Source of the DNA: Pleionea litopenaei
GTDB taxonomy: Bacteria > Pseudomonadota > Gammaproteobacteria > Enterobacterales > Kangiellaceae
NCBI RefSeq assembly: GCF_031198435.1
Contig: NZ_CP133550.1
Coordinates: 1-35,039 of the forward strand
Direction: 5' to 3'
DNA length: 35,039 bases
The notes under the pieces were generated by a model. The model worked only from the letters and a program-made list of their open reading frames with translations. It ran no database searches and was not told where the DNA came from. A program made the position numbers and the translations under genes. How positions within the stretch are numbered: position 1 is the stretch's first letter; each line of letters opens with the position of its first letter. Shown here one piece after another: positions 7,161 through 14,089 of this stretch.

Positions 7161-7265
7161 GGCATCGTCACTACCTCAAATAAAGTTTCAAAGAACCAAA
7201 GCATTCTTACGAATACTCGCTACGCTAGGGTTCTTTTCACAATATTTTTCGGTAGTGACGATGCC
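7161..7265. repeat. 105-bp long inverted repeat with nested stems
   Basis: Perfect 15-bp ends, GGCATCGTCACTACC (7161-7175) and its reverse complement (7251-7265), enclose 75 bp. That interval holds a second perfect 8-bp stem, AAAGAACC / GGTTCTTT (7190-7197, 7229-7236), and a small inner ATTC/GAAT pair. The whole can fold into one long hairpin as RNA or single-stranded DNA. It ends 20 bp before the Cys-rich gene and has no T-run after it. It could be a structured mRNA leader, a single-strand origin or transfer-related hairpin, or a short non-autonomous element; no target-site duplication was seen. Confidence 0.6.
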
Positions 7266-7285
7266 ATCGATCGAGGATTGTTCGA

Positions 7286-7525
7286 ATGGAAAATAATCTT
7301 ACGTTAGCTAAAAATTTAAGAGGCTGCAGCCTTTGCGGCTATTGCAAAAGCTCCAGAGTAATTGCGTGGCCATCAGATGACATTAGCAGCGATGAGCTAC
7401 CAAAAGGTGCTACAAAAAATATGAAAGAGAAAGCATGGTATATGGTTAGGTGTGATTATTTTAAGTTCACTGTTTCTAACCCTGAGCAGCTATCTGTTTG
7501 TGAAGCTTATAGTGCAAAAGAGTAA
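7286..7525 (+). CDS. Cys-rich 79-aa protein, putative metal-binding
   Basis: No family recognised. Cysteines are at 14, 17, 20, 56 and 72; the first three form CSLCGYC (C-x2-C-x2-C), which with C56 and C72 could bind zinc or an iron-sulfur cluster. The rest is polar with WPSDDISSDELP near the centre. A GAGG about nine bases before the ATG is an acceptable ribosome binding site. It is a lone plus-strand gene between the long inverted repeat (7161-7265) and a shared terminator (7582-7627), and it faces the restriction enzyme gene. The codon for G13 (GGC) is part of a CTGCAG site at 7324-7329 that reads TTGCAG in copy 2, a silent change. Role unknown. Confidence 0.6.
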   Translation: MENNLTLAKNLRGCSLCGYCKSSRVIAWPSDDISSDELPKGATKNMKEKAWYMVRCDYFKFTVSNPEQLSVCEAYSAKE

Positions 7526-7581
7526 TGGAAGGATTATTCATTACAATGGGATAGTGAGGATCAGCGGGGGCATTTGAACGA

Positions 7582-7627
7582 AAACCTACGGTTTTGAATC
7601 CTGTAGTCTCCTTGTAACCGTAGGTTT
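7582..7627. terminator. Inverted repeat between convergent genes, likely bidirectional terminator
   Basis: Perfect 12-bp arms AAACCTACGGTT (7582-7593) and AACCGTAGGTTT (7616-7627) with a 22-nt loop, between the plus-strand Cys-rich gene and the minus-strand restriction gene. T-rich bases follow on the minus strand (TTTTCGTTC). Confidence 0.55.
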
Positions 7628-7681
7628 CCGGTTGATAGCCCTCAATCCTGGATTTGCCTTGCCTATCTCGATTCGGCCTGC

Positions 7682-8782
7682 CTATTTTAGTGAGGTCAAT
7701 TTCGCAGACTCATCATACTCTCTAAGATCGATAATATAATCCGGCTCAGTAGAAAACCAAGCATAGGAACCCCAAGCTAATTCAGAGATAGACTTTTTGA
7801 ATGGCCGCGAGCTTCTATCAATAAATGCGGTTAAAAAAGCCAGGTGTTTAGAGTCAAAACCAGCTTCTGTTGCAAGGTTTGTTAAAATCTCTTTTCTTTG
7901 CCGGTTGATAGGTCCATCAGTTGCAACAACCTCGGTAAATATAACCAGCATTTCAAGACCACTAAGATCATCACCAAGGTCAACCAGGATAATATCAGGA
8001 AGCGCCCTTGAGGGGTCGATCTGAAGACCTAGCGCTTTCGCCAGCACCTCATCCTGTGCTACAACCTTATTTCCAGATTCCGATAACCAAAGCACTTTTG
8101 GCTTCTTAAGGAATCTTGGCGCGAATTCCTCTATAACTGCTTTTGATAACAAGCTCGATGGCCCTGGCTCTAGTTTACGTATTGACCCATCAGGGAAGTT
8201 AATTTGTACAAACTCAGAATCTTCAGAACCATAGTCCTTCATCAGTTTTAGGCGAGTAATAGCAGCCTTTGAAAGGTACTTTTGCTGCCAACTGCTAATC
8301 GCAGAATCGAGCTTATCCCCATGAAGAACAGGCGAAAATAGCTCTGAAAAATCTTTTTGTAGGGCATACGTTGGTTTTGATGATGTGGTGGGTATGCCCT
8401 GACGAATCACAACAGCCTGCAGAGGTATGAGTCCTGTTCGAATAGTTTCATCTCGCACAGGCTCTCGACTATTTGCCGCGTACCAAGGGTTTTCAGGCTT
8501 CTTCTTTTTATTGGAAAGCATCATCTTCACCCAGGCTTCCCTATATTCAATATCGGTTAATTGAGCCTGCTCATCGGTCATATCAGTGACCTGGCTAGGA
8601 CGTATCCAACGATCTGTCCCTTCAATTGCTCCTGCATAAAACATTACGTAAATCGTTTTAGCGGCCATTTCTCGAATAAGATAATTCCTATGTTCTGTAC
8701 CTTCAGGAAAAATTTGCGGAAGTCTTTCGGCAATCAATACTAATGATGGTACATCCGTGATTGTCACTTTATTTTTCCCCAT
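7682..8782 (-). CDS. Type II restriction endonuclease, BsuBI/PstI family
   Basis: 366 aa. The C-terminal part has the family's nuclease core: LPDIILVDLG (about 261-270), then a strand ending TEVVATDGPINRQRKE (about 283-298), matching the PD...E-x-x...GPI...R pattern of BsuBI/PstI enzymes. The N-terminal ~250 residues form the DNA-recognition part. Its ATG lies within the end of the methyltransferase gene (14-base overlap), so the two are translated together with the methyltransferase first, the safe order when the plasmid enters a new host. BsuBI and PstI cut CTGCAG; whether this enzyme has the same target is inference. Restriction-modification pairs protect against phage and also act as addiction modules that keep the plasmid. 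Confidence 0.85.
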   Translation of the reverse strand: MGKNKVTITDVPSLVLIAERLPQIFPEGTEHRNYLIREMAAKTIYVMFYAGAIEGTDRWIRPSQVTDMTDEQAQLTDIEYREAWVKMMLSNKKKKPENPWYAANSREPVRDETIRTGLIPLQAVVIRQGIPTTSSKPTYALQKDFSELFSPVLHGDKLDSAISSWQQKYLSKAAITRLKLMKDYGSEDSEFVQINFPDGSIRKLEPGPSSLLSKAVIEEFAPRFLKKPKVLWLSESGNKVVAQDEVLAKALGLQIDPSRALPDIILVDLGDDLSGLEMLVIFTEVVATDGPINRQRKEILTNLATEAGFDSKHLAFLTAFIDRSSRPFKKSISELAWGSYAWFSTEPDYIIDLREYDESAKLTSLK

Positions 8783-10547
8783 AATATTCTGATACTTTGC
8801 TCTCTATTTTCGATTTAGAACATCCATTGCCAATAAGACGCTCTAACTCACAAACCTGCTTAATTGTTGGCAAAGGTAAAGCATTCAGTTCATAAGCGGA
8901 CACAGCCACACTACCGCTAATACCACGGAATGCTCTGTCCACCGCTTCCGTACTGAGTAAAACGCAAATTGTTTTTGGGCTAACTACGTGTTCCTGATTC
9001 TCACAGTAAATCATGTTGAGGTGGTTCTCTACGACAGCTCCCCCATGATCGTCCAAGAAATCCTGTGGTAACAAAGCAGGTATTAGCCGCCGAGCTTGTT
9101 CTTTAGCAGTAGTACGCTGCAACAAAACACAGGATTGACGAGTTACTAAATGAGGCTGTTTTTCGGAGAGTGCGATATATGGAACATGATTACGGCGAGT
9201 AGCGCTAAACTTAAAACCCTCATATGTAACCGATTCAGCCCAAATCAGTGGTAGAGAGTCTTTTGTTGGCATGGAACGGAGTTGGCCTTTATGACGATTC
9301 CAAACAAGCTGCCCTGTTGAGACTGAATAGCCTAGGTCACTAAGTCGTGTCGGCATTTTCGCTAAATTGGCTATAAACTTTGCATCAACTACACTACGAG
9401 GCAGAACCCAAGGCTCACCCGTCTTAGGAATTTTCACTTTCCCGATCTTTTCAATATTTGCAGAATTTAGGCCCTGGGGTGTAGTCAGAGAGATGTCCGC
9501 ATGCTTATTACTCTTCTCTTTCCGGTAAGTGGTTAGCAAGGTTTCTTGAAGCACATCATCAAAAACACCGTTTCTGTCTGAGATGAAATCAATAGCTTTC
9601 ACCGTGGTCTCAAAGGTCAATAATTCCCTCAGTGATTTAAAATATTGGCCACCTAAAAACGAGGTAGGAGTGAGATAAGCAACAACACCATTTTCTCTCA
9701 CAAGACGTAAAGCCAAATCAGTAAATAATCCATATAGGTTCGCATGGCCATACAACGACCTAGAATAAACATCCCTCATTTCCGGAGACAGCTTTGTACG
9801 GCCATAAGGGGGATTGCCAATAACCAAATCAAAACCTCCCATATCGGAAACACTAAGCGCATCTCCAACGGTGACCAGGTTTGGCAAACGTCGCTTAGCT
9901 TTTATGCAGAGAGGAAGGATAGAGGCTTCCAAAATCACACTACTCATCCAAGCCGCAAAAGGGTCAATCTCAATGCCTCGTAACCTTTTACCTATAAGCT
10001 TCAATGTCCACTCAGCAGAAGCTTTAGGCATACGCTCCATCATTCTTATAGCAACAGGAGCGAGGAAAGCCCCTCCTCCACACGCAGGATCTATAACCGA
10101 CCCTTTACCAAAATCAAAGCCACTCCTCTCAGCTAAATCCAACAAACGAGATACAAGAGGCGGAGGGGTGTAATAGGCACCCAAACTTGATCGAAGGGCG
10201 CTCGGTAACATTACTGTATAAATTGAGCCAATTAGATACCCTGCGTCTTCAACTGGGAACTGAGCTATCAAATCACCTGTATCAAAAGCCAATTGCAGTG
10301 CATCGAATTCAATTTCTTGCTCAGAATAAGGAGAGATTTTAAGTTTCATTCTTGACTTAAAGCTCTTACACAGGCTTTTCCAGAATGAGTCGATCACAGC
10401 AGTGCAGAACACTCTCGCATCCCGAACCCGCTGCTCATCTGATGAGCGTGAGTTAGCAAAGCCTTTTGCCATTGCTTTGCAAGCTTGGTAGCGCACAAGC
10501 GGATCGCTTAACTGTGCTACGTCCTGTAAGGCAAGCGCCGTTCTCAT
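8769..10547 (-). CDS. N6-adenine DNA methyltransferase of the restriction-modification pair
   Basis: 592 aa. YYTPPPLVSRLL (about 125-136), the SAM-binding motif I DPACGGGAF (153-161), GIEIDPFA (191-198) and catalytic motif IV NPPYGR (245-250) show a gamma-class adenine methyltransferase of the Eco57I/TaqI type, as in M.PstI-like enzymes. The C-terminal ~340 residues should carry target recognition. I chose ATG 10547 because AAGGAAAC sits seven bases upstream; the reading frame is open for 36 codons further, but that stretch is hydrophobic, lacks a good ribosome binding site and runs back to the palindrome at 10656. It protects host DNA from the co-transcribed restriction enzyme. No separate controller (C) protein gene is visible. 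Confidence 0.88.
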   Translation of the reverse strand: MRTALALQDVAQLSDPLVRYQACKAMAKGFANSRSSDEQRVRDARVFCTAVIDSFWKSLCKSFKSRMKLKISPYSEQEIEFDALQLAFDTGDLIAQFPVEDAGYLIGSIYTVMLPSALRSSLGAYYTPPPLVSRLLDLAERSGFDFGKGSVIDPACGGGAFLAPVAIRMMERMPKASAEWTLKLIGKRLRGIEIDPFAAWMSSVILEASILPLCIKAKRRLPNLVTVGDALSVSDMGGFDLVIGNPPYGRTKLSPEMRDVYSRSLYGHANLYGLFTDLALRLVRENGVVAYLTPTSFLGGQYFKSLRELLTFETTVKAIDFISDRNGVFDDVLQETLLTTYRKEKSNKHADISLTTPQGLNSANIEKIGKVKIPKTGEPWVLPRSVVDAKFIANLAKMPTRLSDLGYSVSTGQLVWNRHKGQLRSMPTKDSLPLIWAESVTYEGFKFSATRRNHVPYIALSEKQPHLVTRQSCVLLQRTTAKEQARRLIPALLPQDFLDDHGGAVVENHLNMIYCENQEHVVSPKTICVLLSTEAVDRAFRGISGSVAVSAYELNALPLPTIKQVCELERLIGNGCSKSKIESKVSEYYGEK

Positions 10548-10705
10548 TATTGTTTCCTTGTAGCAATAGAGGCAGCGAATTGTATAAACCACCACTGATA
10601 AAATAGAAATAAAATTTCGCATCAGGATAATAGTTAGAGTCCCACATACAGTCAATTAAGGACTAATCCTTAAGAACACCATAACAACAATATTTCTGAT
10701 CTATG
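10548..10705. other. Region downstream of rep, candidate replication origin
   Basis: In ColE2-type plasmids the origin lies just after the rep gene. Here 158 bp separate the rep stop (10706) from the methyltransferase start. It contains CTGAT/ATCAG flanking the rep end (10695-10712) and a perfect palindrome at 10656-10673. No sequence match to the ColE2 origin was recognised, so this rests on position only. The methyltransferase promoter must also lie here. Confidence 0.35.
10656..10673. promoter_or_regulatory. Perfect palindrome upstream of the methyltransferase gene
   Basis: TTAAGGACTAATCCTTAA: 7-bp arms and a 4-nt loop. It could be an operator for the restriction-modification operon, part of the origin, or the hairpin after rep. 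There is no T-run on either side, so it is not an obvious terminator. Confidence 0.45.
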
Positions 10706-11890
10706 CTAATCAGGAGGTTTTTTATTTTTATGGACACTAACTATCGAAATTAATCCTGTAAGTTCACTGCTAAATAGATAAACATTACAGAGGGCAGTTA
10801 TCTGATGTGTACCATATTTAACACTATCCCTATTGTGAGTAACACTAACTCCCTCAGAGGTTTTGTTAGCTTCATTCTTTGATAAAGATTCAATAAAGTC
10901 TTTGTATTTAGATATCGTTTGCCTGGTGACTCCGCTACGCTCTGAAAGAGCGGTAAAGGTGATTGGAATCGAGTTTCGAGAAAGGTAACGGTATGCACTA
11001 AGGATTTTTTGTTTTGTCGCCTGTATCCGCCTTTCGTGAGTCCTGAGCGCAGATAGTTTTTGACGCTCAGCTACCGATAAGCTCTTATCTAACTTCATTA
11101 CACCTCGATTGCATCGAGAAGAACCCGTATACCGGTCCCAAGTCCAGCGAGAAACGGACTTAACAGTCGCTTTAACCTGGGCGACTGTTAAATTCTGCTC
11201 AAAACCACGATTTTTAAAATTATTAAATTCAAACGCTTTCGCCTCCAGGAGACGAACAAATGAAAAGAAGCTTCCCTCACGTTTCTCTCTTGTAACAATC
11301 GAATAAGCGTAAAAGCGCAAATCCTCAAACAACAAACAATGTCTTGAGTGAGAATTACCTTCGTAATCCGGCCCTTTGCTCCATAAAGGCTTAATTTCTA
11401 GATCTAAATAATCGGCGAGCTCTCCCAATTCAAATACAGTATTATGAAGCTCAGAGGTTATCCACCAGGGATGACCAGGTGTTTTTGCTACTGGGCCACT
11501 ATAGGAAGGATCAGCACCTAATTTAGATGCCATAGCCTCATAAACAGCCTTCATATACCTAATTGGTTTAGAACGAGCGTTTTCACTGGTGCAAACAGGC
11601 GGTATCGCATAAAAAAGGTGAGAGTGGCCATTCTCTCTATTAGTAACAACGATGTTAGGAGAGGGCAGGTCTTTGTCTTGCCAAATCCAAGGATTATTAT
11701 GATCAAGATCGAAGATTAGCCAACTAACCATATTCGAACGGTTAATTTGCATGTATGGGTAACGAATTGCGTACTCTCGTGGGCGAATGTTTACTGCGGT
11801 TTTATTGTCACTACATCGCGACAAGTAGGGTGCTTCTTCTCTAATCCTGGAAAGCGTACTATCTGGAATAAAGTAACGTGCACTGTCCAC
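10706..11890 (-). CDS. rep: ColE2-type replication initiator (Rep, primase-like)
   Basis: About 394 aa, similar in plan to the ColE2 Rep/replicase family. The N-terminal half has the family's core: YMQINRSNMVSWLIFDLDHNN (DxD, metal-binding) followed by NREVTN-like and NGHSHLFYAIPPV segments. The C-terminus holds a helix-turn-helix (ITFTALSERSGVTRQTISKY). Such proteins bind an origin next to their own gene and make the RNA primer for theta replication by host DNA polymerase I. An upstream ATG at 11896 is only one base from the GGAG, so GTG 11890, seven bases from it, is the likelier start. The ribosome binding site is held in a hairpin (11898-11915), suggesting that Rep synthesis, and so copy number, is controlled at translation. 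Confidence 0.85.
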   Translation of the reverse strand: MDSARYFIPDSTLSRIREEAPYLSRCSDNKTAVNIRPREYAIRYPYMQINRSNMVSWLIFDLDHNNPWIWQDKDLPSPNIVVTNRENGHSHLFYAIPPVCTSENARSKPIRYMKAVYEAMASKLGADPSYSGPVAKTPGHPWWITSELHNTVFELGELADYLDLEIKPLWSKGPDYEGNSHSRHCLLFEDLRFYAYSIVTREKREGSFFSFVRLLEAKAFEFNNFKNRGFEQNLTVAQVKATVKSVSRWTWDRYTGSSRCNRGVMKLDKSLSVAERQKLSALRTHERRIQATKQKILSAYRYLSRNSIPITFTALSERSGVTRQTISKYKDFIESLSKNEANKTSEGVSVTHNRDSVKYGTHQITALCNVYLFSSELTGLISIVSVHKNKKPPD

Positions 11891-11897
11891 TAGCATA

Positions 11898-11915
11898 CTC
11901 CTTTGTTAAAAGGAG
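11898..11915 (-). promoter_or_regulatory. Hairpin sequestering the rep ribosome binding site
   Basis: Perfect 7-bp inverted repeat CTCCTTT / AAAGGAG with a 4-nt loop. On the minus strand AAAGGAG is the rep ribosome binding site, so the stem hides it. A related stem (TCCTTT/AAAGGA) occurs about 70 bp upstream in the rep leader (~11968-11980). On the plus strand the same element provides AAAAGGAG for the 27-aa ORF. Confidence 0.6.
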
Positions 11916-11923
11916 ACAGGTTC

Positions 11924-12007
11924 ATGACAAAAAAGGAATGGTTACAGGGTAAAGCCGATGAGACTCGTCCTTTAAAAGGATTGCTGACTTTCCTTGATGT
12001 TATTTGA
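11924..12007 (+). CDS. Possible 27-aa leader peptide or antisense RNA region opposite the rep leader
   Basis: A short ORF starting MTKKEWLQGK with an excellent ribosome binding site (AAAAGGAG, eight bases before the ATG), reading away from rep. The same DNA is the rep mRNA leader on the other strand. In ColE2 plasmids an antisense RNA to the rep leader controls copy number, so plus-strand transcription here may matter as RNA rather than as peptide. Coding is uncertain. Confidence 0.3.
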   Translation: MTKKEWLQGKADETRPLKGLLTFLDVI

Positions 12008-12290
12008 GGCAAACCATCAATAACCGAAGCTAGCATAAATAACCTTAGCTAAGCTCTGGGGATAATTGATTTATTTCTTTTTTTCTCACTTACACTTCCC
12101 TCACAGTTTGATTTTTTTATTCTTCTGGCTGTGCGGAAATACTCATTTACTCATTTGAGTAATCTAATCATATTTGATTAAAATGATTTTTTTTCGTATT
12201 CTTACAAACGCACACAGCCAAAGCTGCAAACTCAATTGCATCTTGATGTGTTTGCCTATCGAACCGGCCAAAGTACGATAGCTTTACTTA
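12008..12290. other. Non-coding region between the rep leader and the 95-aa gene
   Basis: No gene seen. It contains the start of the rep transcript (promoter not pinned down), a T-run at 12078-12084 that is one base shorter in copy 2, AT-rich DNA, and ParG-type boxes at 12141-12160. The far end, 12190-12290, has no structure I can name. Confidence 0.4.
12141..12160. promoter_or_regulatory. ParG-type ACTC boxes upstream of rep
   Basis: ACTC (12141-12144), ACTC (12149-12152) and an inverted GAGT (12157-12160), each separated by ATTT. About 250 bp upstream of the rep start, so it could affect rep transcription, or be a secondary partition site. Confidence 0.5.
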
Positions 12291-12317
12291 AAAACCGCTG
12301 CTCTTATCAGCGGTTTT
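12291..12317. terminator. Rho-independent terminator (bidirectional)
   Basis: AAAACCGCTG / CAGCGGTTTT with a 7-nt loop and T or A runs on both sides. It directly follows the stop of the minus-strand 95-aa gene and separates it from the rep region. Confidence 0.75.
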
Positions 12318-12605
12318 TTATTGCACTTCTAATTTGAAATCTTCGGTACTTCCACCTTCTTTCTTCTGCTCTTTCACATGAACTAATAACTCAGAAAACC
12401 CAATCTCTGTAGAAGCCGAGGCAACTGCATCCAAAGAACGAAACAACTTTGGCTTCCCTGGCTCTCGGGTAGTTCCAACATGGACGATATCACCATTATT
12501 TTTTTTGCACGTAAGATACCAGCCCTTACCAAAGGGTACTCTCACAGCTTCAGCAGAACTGATCGCACCATCATCAAATAGAATACGTAATACCTTGAGA
12601 TCCAT
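12318..12605 (-). CDS. Small unknown protein divergent from parA
   Basis: 95 aa, not firmly recognised. The N-terminus MDLKVLRILFDDGAISSAEAV, then FGKGWYLTCKKNNGD and KLFRSLDAVASASTEIGF, gives a compact alpha/beta protein of a type often seen beside partition genes on plasmids; I cannot name its function. The ribosome binding site before ATG 12605 is weak. It shares a 178-bp divergent region with parA that is full of ACTC boxes, so it is probably under the same ParG control. A strong terminator follows immediately. A role in plasmid maintenance is likely from context only. Confidence 0.65.
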   Translation of the reverse strand: MDLKVLRILFDDGAISSAEAVRVPFGKGWYLTCKKNNGDIVHVGTTREPGKPKLFRSLDAVASASTEIGFSELLVHVKEQKKEGGSTEDFKLEVQ

Positions 12606-12680
12606 GTTGGGCTCAGTCTAGTTAATCAAAATATAGATCTATCATACAAATTTCAAATTTGCAAATCAGTTTTAATTTTT

Positions 12681-12757
12681 GAGTAAACACTCATTTACAC
12701 TTTTACTCATTTACTCATATAAAGAATATGTGCTAATCTATATTTACTCATTTACTC
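12681..12757. promoter_or_regulatory. ParG-type operator/centromere: seven boxes upstream of parA
   Basis: Tetramers at exact 8-bp steps: GAGT 12681, ACTC 12689, ACAC 12697, ACTC 12705, ACTC 12713, then ACTC 12746 and ACTC 12754, with AT-rich 4-bp linkers. This is the arrangement known for TP228 ParG (degenerate ACTC boxes with AT-rich 4-bp spacers) at its operator and centromere. The boxes overlap the predicted parA -35 and follow its -10. Confidence 0.75.
12710..12739 (+). promoter_or_regulatory. Predicted parA promoter
   Basis: TTTACT (12710-12715), 18-bp spacer, extended -10 TGCTAATCT (hexamer TAATCT 12734-12739). The -35 lies within an ACTC box, so ParG binding would block RNA polymerase, as expected for autorepression. 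Confidence 0.5.
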
Positions 12758-12783
12758 ATAATATCAAGAAAGAGGTATAAGAA

Positions 12784-13419
12784 ATGCCGGTAATATCAAT
12801 ACTTAACCAGAAAGGTGGAAGCGGTAAGACAACCATTGCTGTAAACCTTGCTCATGCTTTAAAACTTGATGGCTCTCGAGTTTTGTTAGTAGACAGTGAT
12901 CCTCAAGGCTCTGCGCGAGATTGGAATGAAGAAAACGAAGGAGAAATACTACCAGTCGTTGGTTTAGACCGAGAAACGCTCCCTAAAGACCTTCAGGCCA
13001 TAAAGTCTGGGTATGACTGGGTAGTTATCGACGGAGCTCCACAAATAGCTAGGTTAGCGGCCGCAGCGGTTAAAGCTTCAGACCTGGTAATCATTCCATG
13101 CCAACCATCTCCCTATGACATTTGGGCAGCTGCCGACTTAGTTGACGTAATTAAAGCGCGACAGGACGTTACTGACGGAAAGCCTTTATCCGCGTTTGTC
13201 GTTAGCCGAGCAATCAAAAACACTAAGCTTGGCAAAGAAATTATGGAAGCACTGGAAAGCTATGGTTTACCTGTTCTAAAGTCTCAAACCACTCAAAGAG
13301 TAGCTTACCCAACAACCGCCAGCGAAGGACAGACTGTATTCATAGAACCACAAAGCGAAGCTGCAAAAGAAATTGTCGCACTTAAAGAAGAGATTAAGGA
13401 GTTCTTCAATGGCGCTTAA
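12784..13419 (+). CDS. parA: ParA-family partition ATPase (ParF-like, type Ib)
   Basis: 211 aa, the short form lacking an N-terminal HTH, as in ParF of TP228. The deviant Walker A KGGSGKTT (10-17, with the signature lysine K10), VLLVDSDPQGSARDW and DWVVIDGAPQ complete the nucleotide site. It binds the nucleoid with ATP and moves plasmid copies apart together with a centromere-binding partner. The ribosome binding site AGAGG is eight bases before the ATG. The parG-like gene overlaps its last codons in another frame, so the pair is translationally coupled. Regulation is probably by ParG at the upstream ACTC boxes. Confidence 0.92.
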   Translation: MPVISILNQKGGSGKTTIAVNLAHALKLDGSRVLLVDSDPQGSARDWNEENEGEILPVVGLDRETLPKDLQAIKSGYDWVVIDGAPQIARLAAAAVKASDLVIIPCQPSPYDIWAAADLVDVIKARQDVTDGKPLSAFVVSRAIKNTKLGKEIMEALESYGLPVLKSQTTQRVAYPTTASEGQTVFIEPQSEAAKEIVALKEEIKEFFNGA

Positions 13420-13612
13420 AGCAAAAGTAAGTACACGTGAAAATGAAGGTAAAGCAGCAGCAATAAAAGAGGTAACTAAGGAGAAAACCTCTCGGCTGAA
13501 CGCAAATATCCCTGAGTCTTTATATAAACAACTAAAGATGAAAGCTGCGGCAGACGACAAAAAAATCAATGACCTTGTAATTGAGTGGATTGAAAAATAT
13601 TTGAGTAATTGA
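13409..13612 (+). CDS. parG: ParG-like ribbon-helix-helix centromere-binding protein
   Basis: 67 aa from ATG 13409, chosen because AAGGAG lies seven bases upstream; it overlaps the parA end by 11 bases. The N-terminal ~30 residues are polar and probably unstructured, and the C-terminal TSRLNANIPESLYKQLKMKA then DLVIEWIEKYL form the strand-helix-helix of an RHH dimer. This two-part plan, the size and the place after a ParF-type ATPase match ParG. Such proteins bind the centromere, stimulate the ATPase and repress their own operon. The abundance of ACTC boxes around the plasmid suggests it may regulate more than the par genes. Confidence 0.85.
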   Translation: MALKAKVSTRENEGKAAAIKEVTKEKTSRLNANIPESLYKQLKMKAAADDKKINDLVIEWIEKYLSN

Positions 13613-13634
13613 GTTTTTACTCAATTACTCAAAT
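13599..13634. promoter_or_regulatory. Large palindrome of ACTC/GAGT boxes at the parG 3' end
   Basis: Perfect 16-bp arms (13599-13614 and 13619-13634) around TTTT, made of GAGT 13603, GAGT 13611, ACTC 13619 and ACTC 13627 at 8-bp steps. The parG stop codon is inside the left arm. It may be a further ParG-binding site or centromere, and as RNA it would form a long AU-rich hairpin. Confidence 0.6.
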
Positions 13635-13716
13635 TACAATCTATATATATATCAATAGATTATATGCAACCAACTGGTCGGATGTGTAAAATATATAAAA
13701 TCTTATATATTAACCT

Positions 13717-13752
13717 AAGCCCATATACAAAATTTTATATATGGGCTTTTTT
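13717..13752 (+). terminator. Rho-independent terminator after parA-parG
   Basis: AAGCCCATATA / TATATGGGCTT stem (13717-13727, 13738-13748) followed by six T. It ends about 15 bp before the antitoxin-like gene, which therefore needs its own promoter downstream or some readthrough. The AT-rich interval 13635-13716 holds an AATCTAT/ATAGATT repeat and no gene. Confidence 0.75.
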
Positions 13753-13766
13753 ATGAGGTTGATAAT

Positions 13767-14078
13767 ATGATTAAGCTATACGAAAGTCCTTTCCACGCTA
13801 CAGAAGAGGAAGAAGTCGCTAGTAACCTAGCGCTCAGAGCGGACTTAATGATCTTAATTAGGAATATAATTGAGAAAAATGGCTGGAGCCAATCAGAGGC
13901 AGCTAATAAGCTAGGCGTTTCTCAACCTAGAATATCTAATATCTTAAATGGAAAGATAGATGTTGTAAGTCTCGATTGTTTATTTTCAATCCTTGATAAA
14001 TTGGGCTTTAAGTCTCGATTAAAAATGAATGACGATCAAAATCCGCCAGCCATAAACATACTGCAAGTAGCAAGTTAA
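13767..14078 (+). CDS. XRE-family antitoxin-like protein (HigA-like)
   Basis: 103 aa. A clear helix-turn-helix at about 38-70 (WSQSEAANKLGVSQPRISNILNGK) is typical of the HTH_37-type antitoxins paired with HigB/RelE-like toxins. The N-terminal ~30 residues (SPFHATEEEEVASNLALR) also match that group. The ribosome binding site GAGG is about nine bases before the ATG. The toxin-like gene lies three bases beyond its stop but on the opposite strand, so the pair is convergent rather than in the usual operon. Such antitoxins bind and neutralise the toxin and repress by operator binding. Functional pairing here is inferred from family and adjacency. Confidence 0.75.
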   Translation: MIKLYESPFHATEEEEVASNLALRADLMILIRNIIEKNGWSQSEAANKLGVSQPRISNILNGKIDVVSLDCLFSILDKLGFKSRLKMNDDQNPPAINILQVAS

Positions 14079-14089
14079 TCGCTACTTGC
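14063..14089. terminator. Shared hairpin at the antitoxin/toxin 3' ends
   Basis: Perfect 9-bp arms GCAAGTAGC (14063-14071) and GCTACTTGC (14081-14089) covering both stop codons. It is positioned as a bidirectional terminator, though T-runs are weak. Confidence 0.5.

Noticed and set aside
7161-7265. 105-bp element as an integron attC site or a proven MITE
   Set aside because: No attC core motifs (GTTRRRY/RYYYAAC) and no target-site duplication at the ends; kept only as a long inverted repeat.
9744-10173. Plus-strand open frames of 79 and 119 codons
   Set aside because: Opposite-strand shadows of the methyltransferase gene, whose motifs are clear on the minus strand.
10548-10655. 36-residue N-terminal extension of the methyltransferase
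   Set aside because: Hydrophobic, unrelated to the family, no ribosome binding site; the ATG at 10547 has a good one.
13276-13569. 97-codon minus-strand frame
   Set aside because: Shadow of parA and parG.
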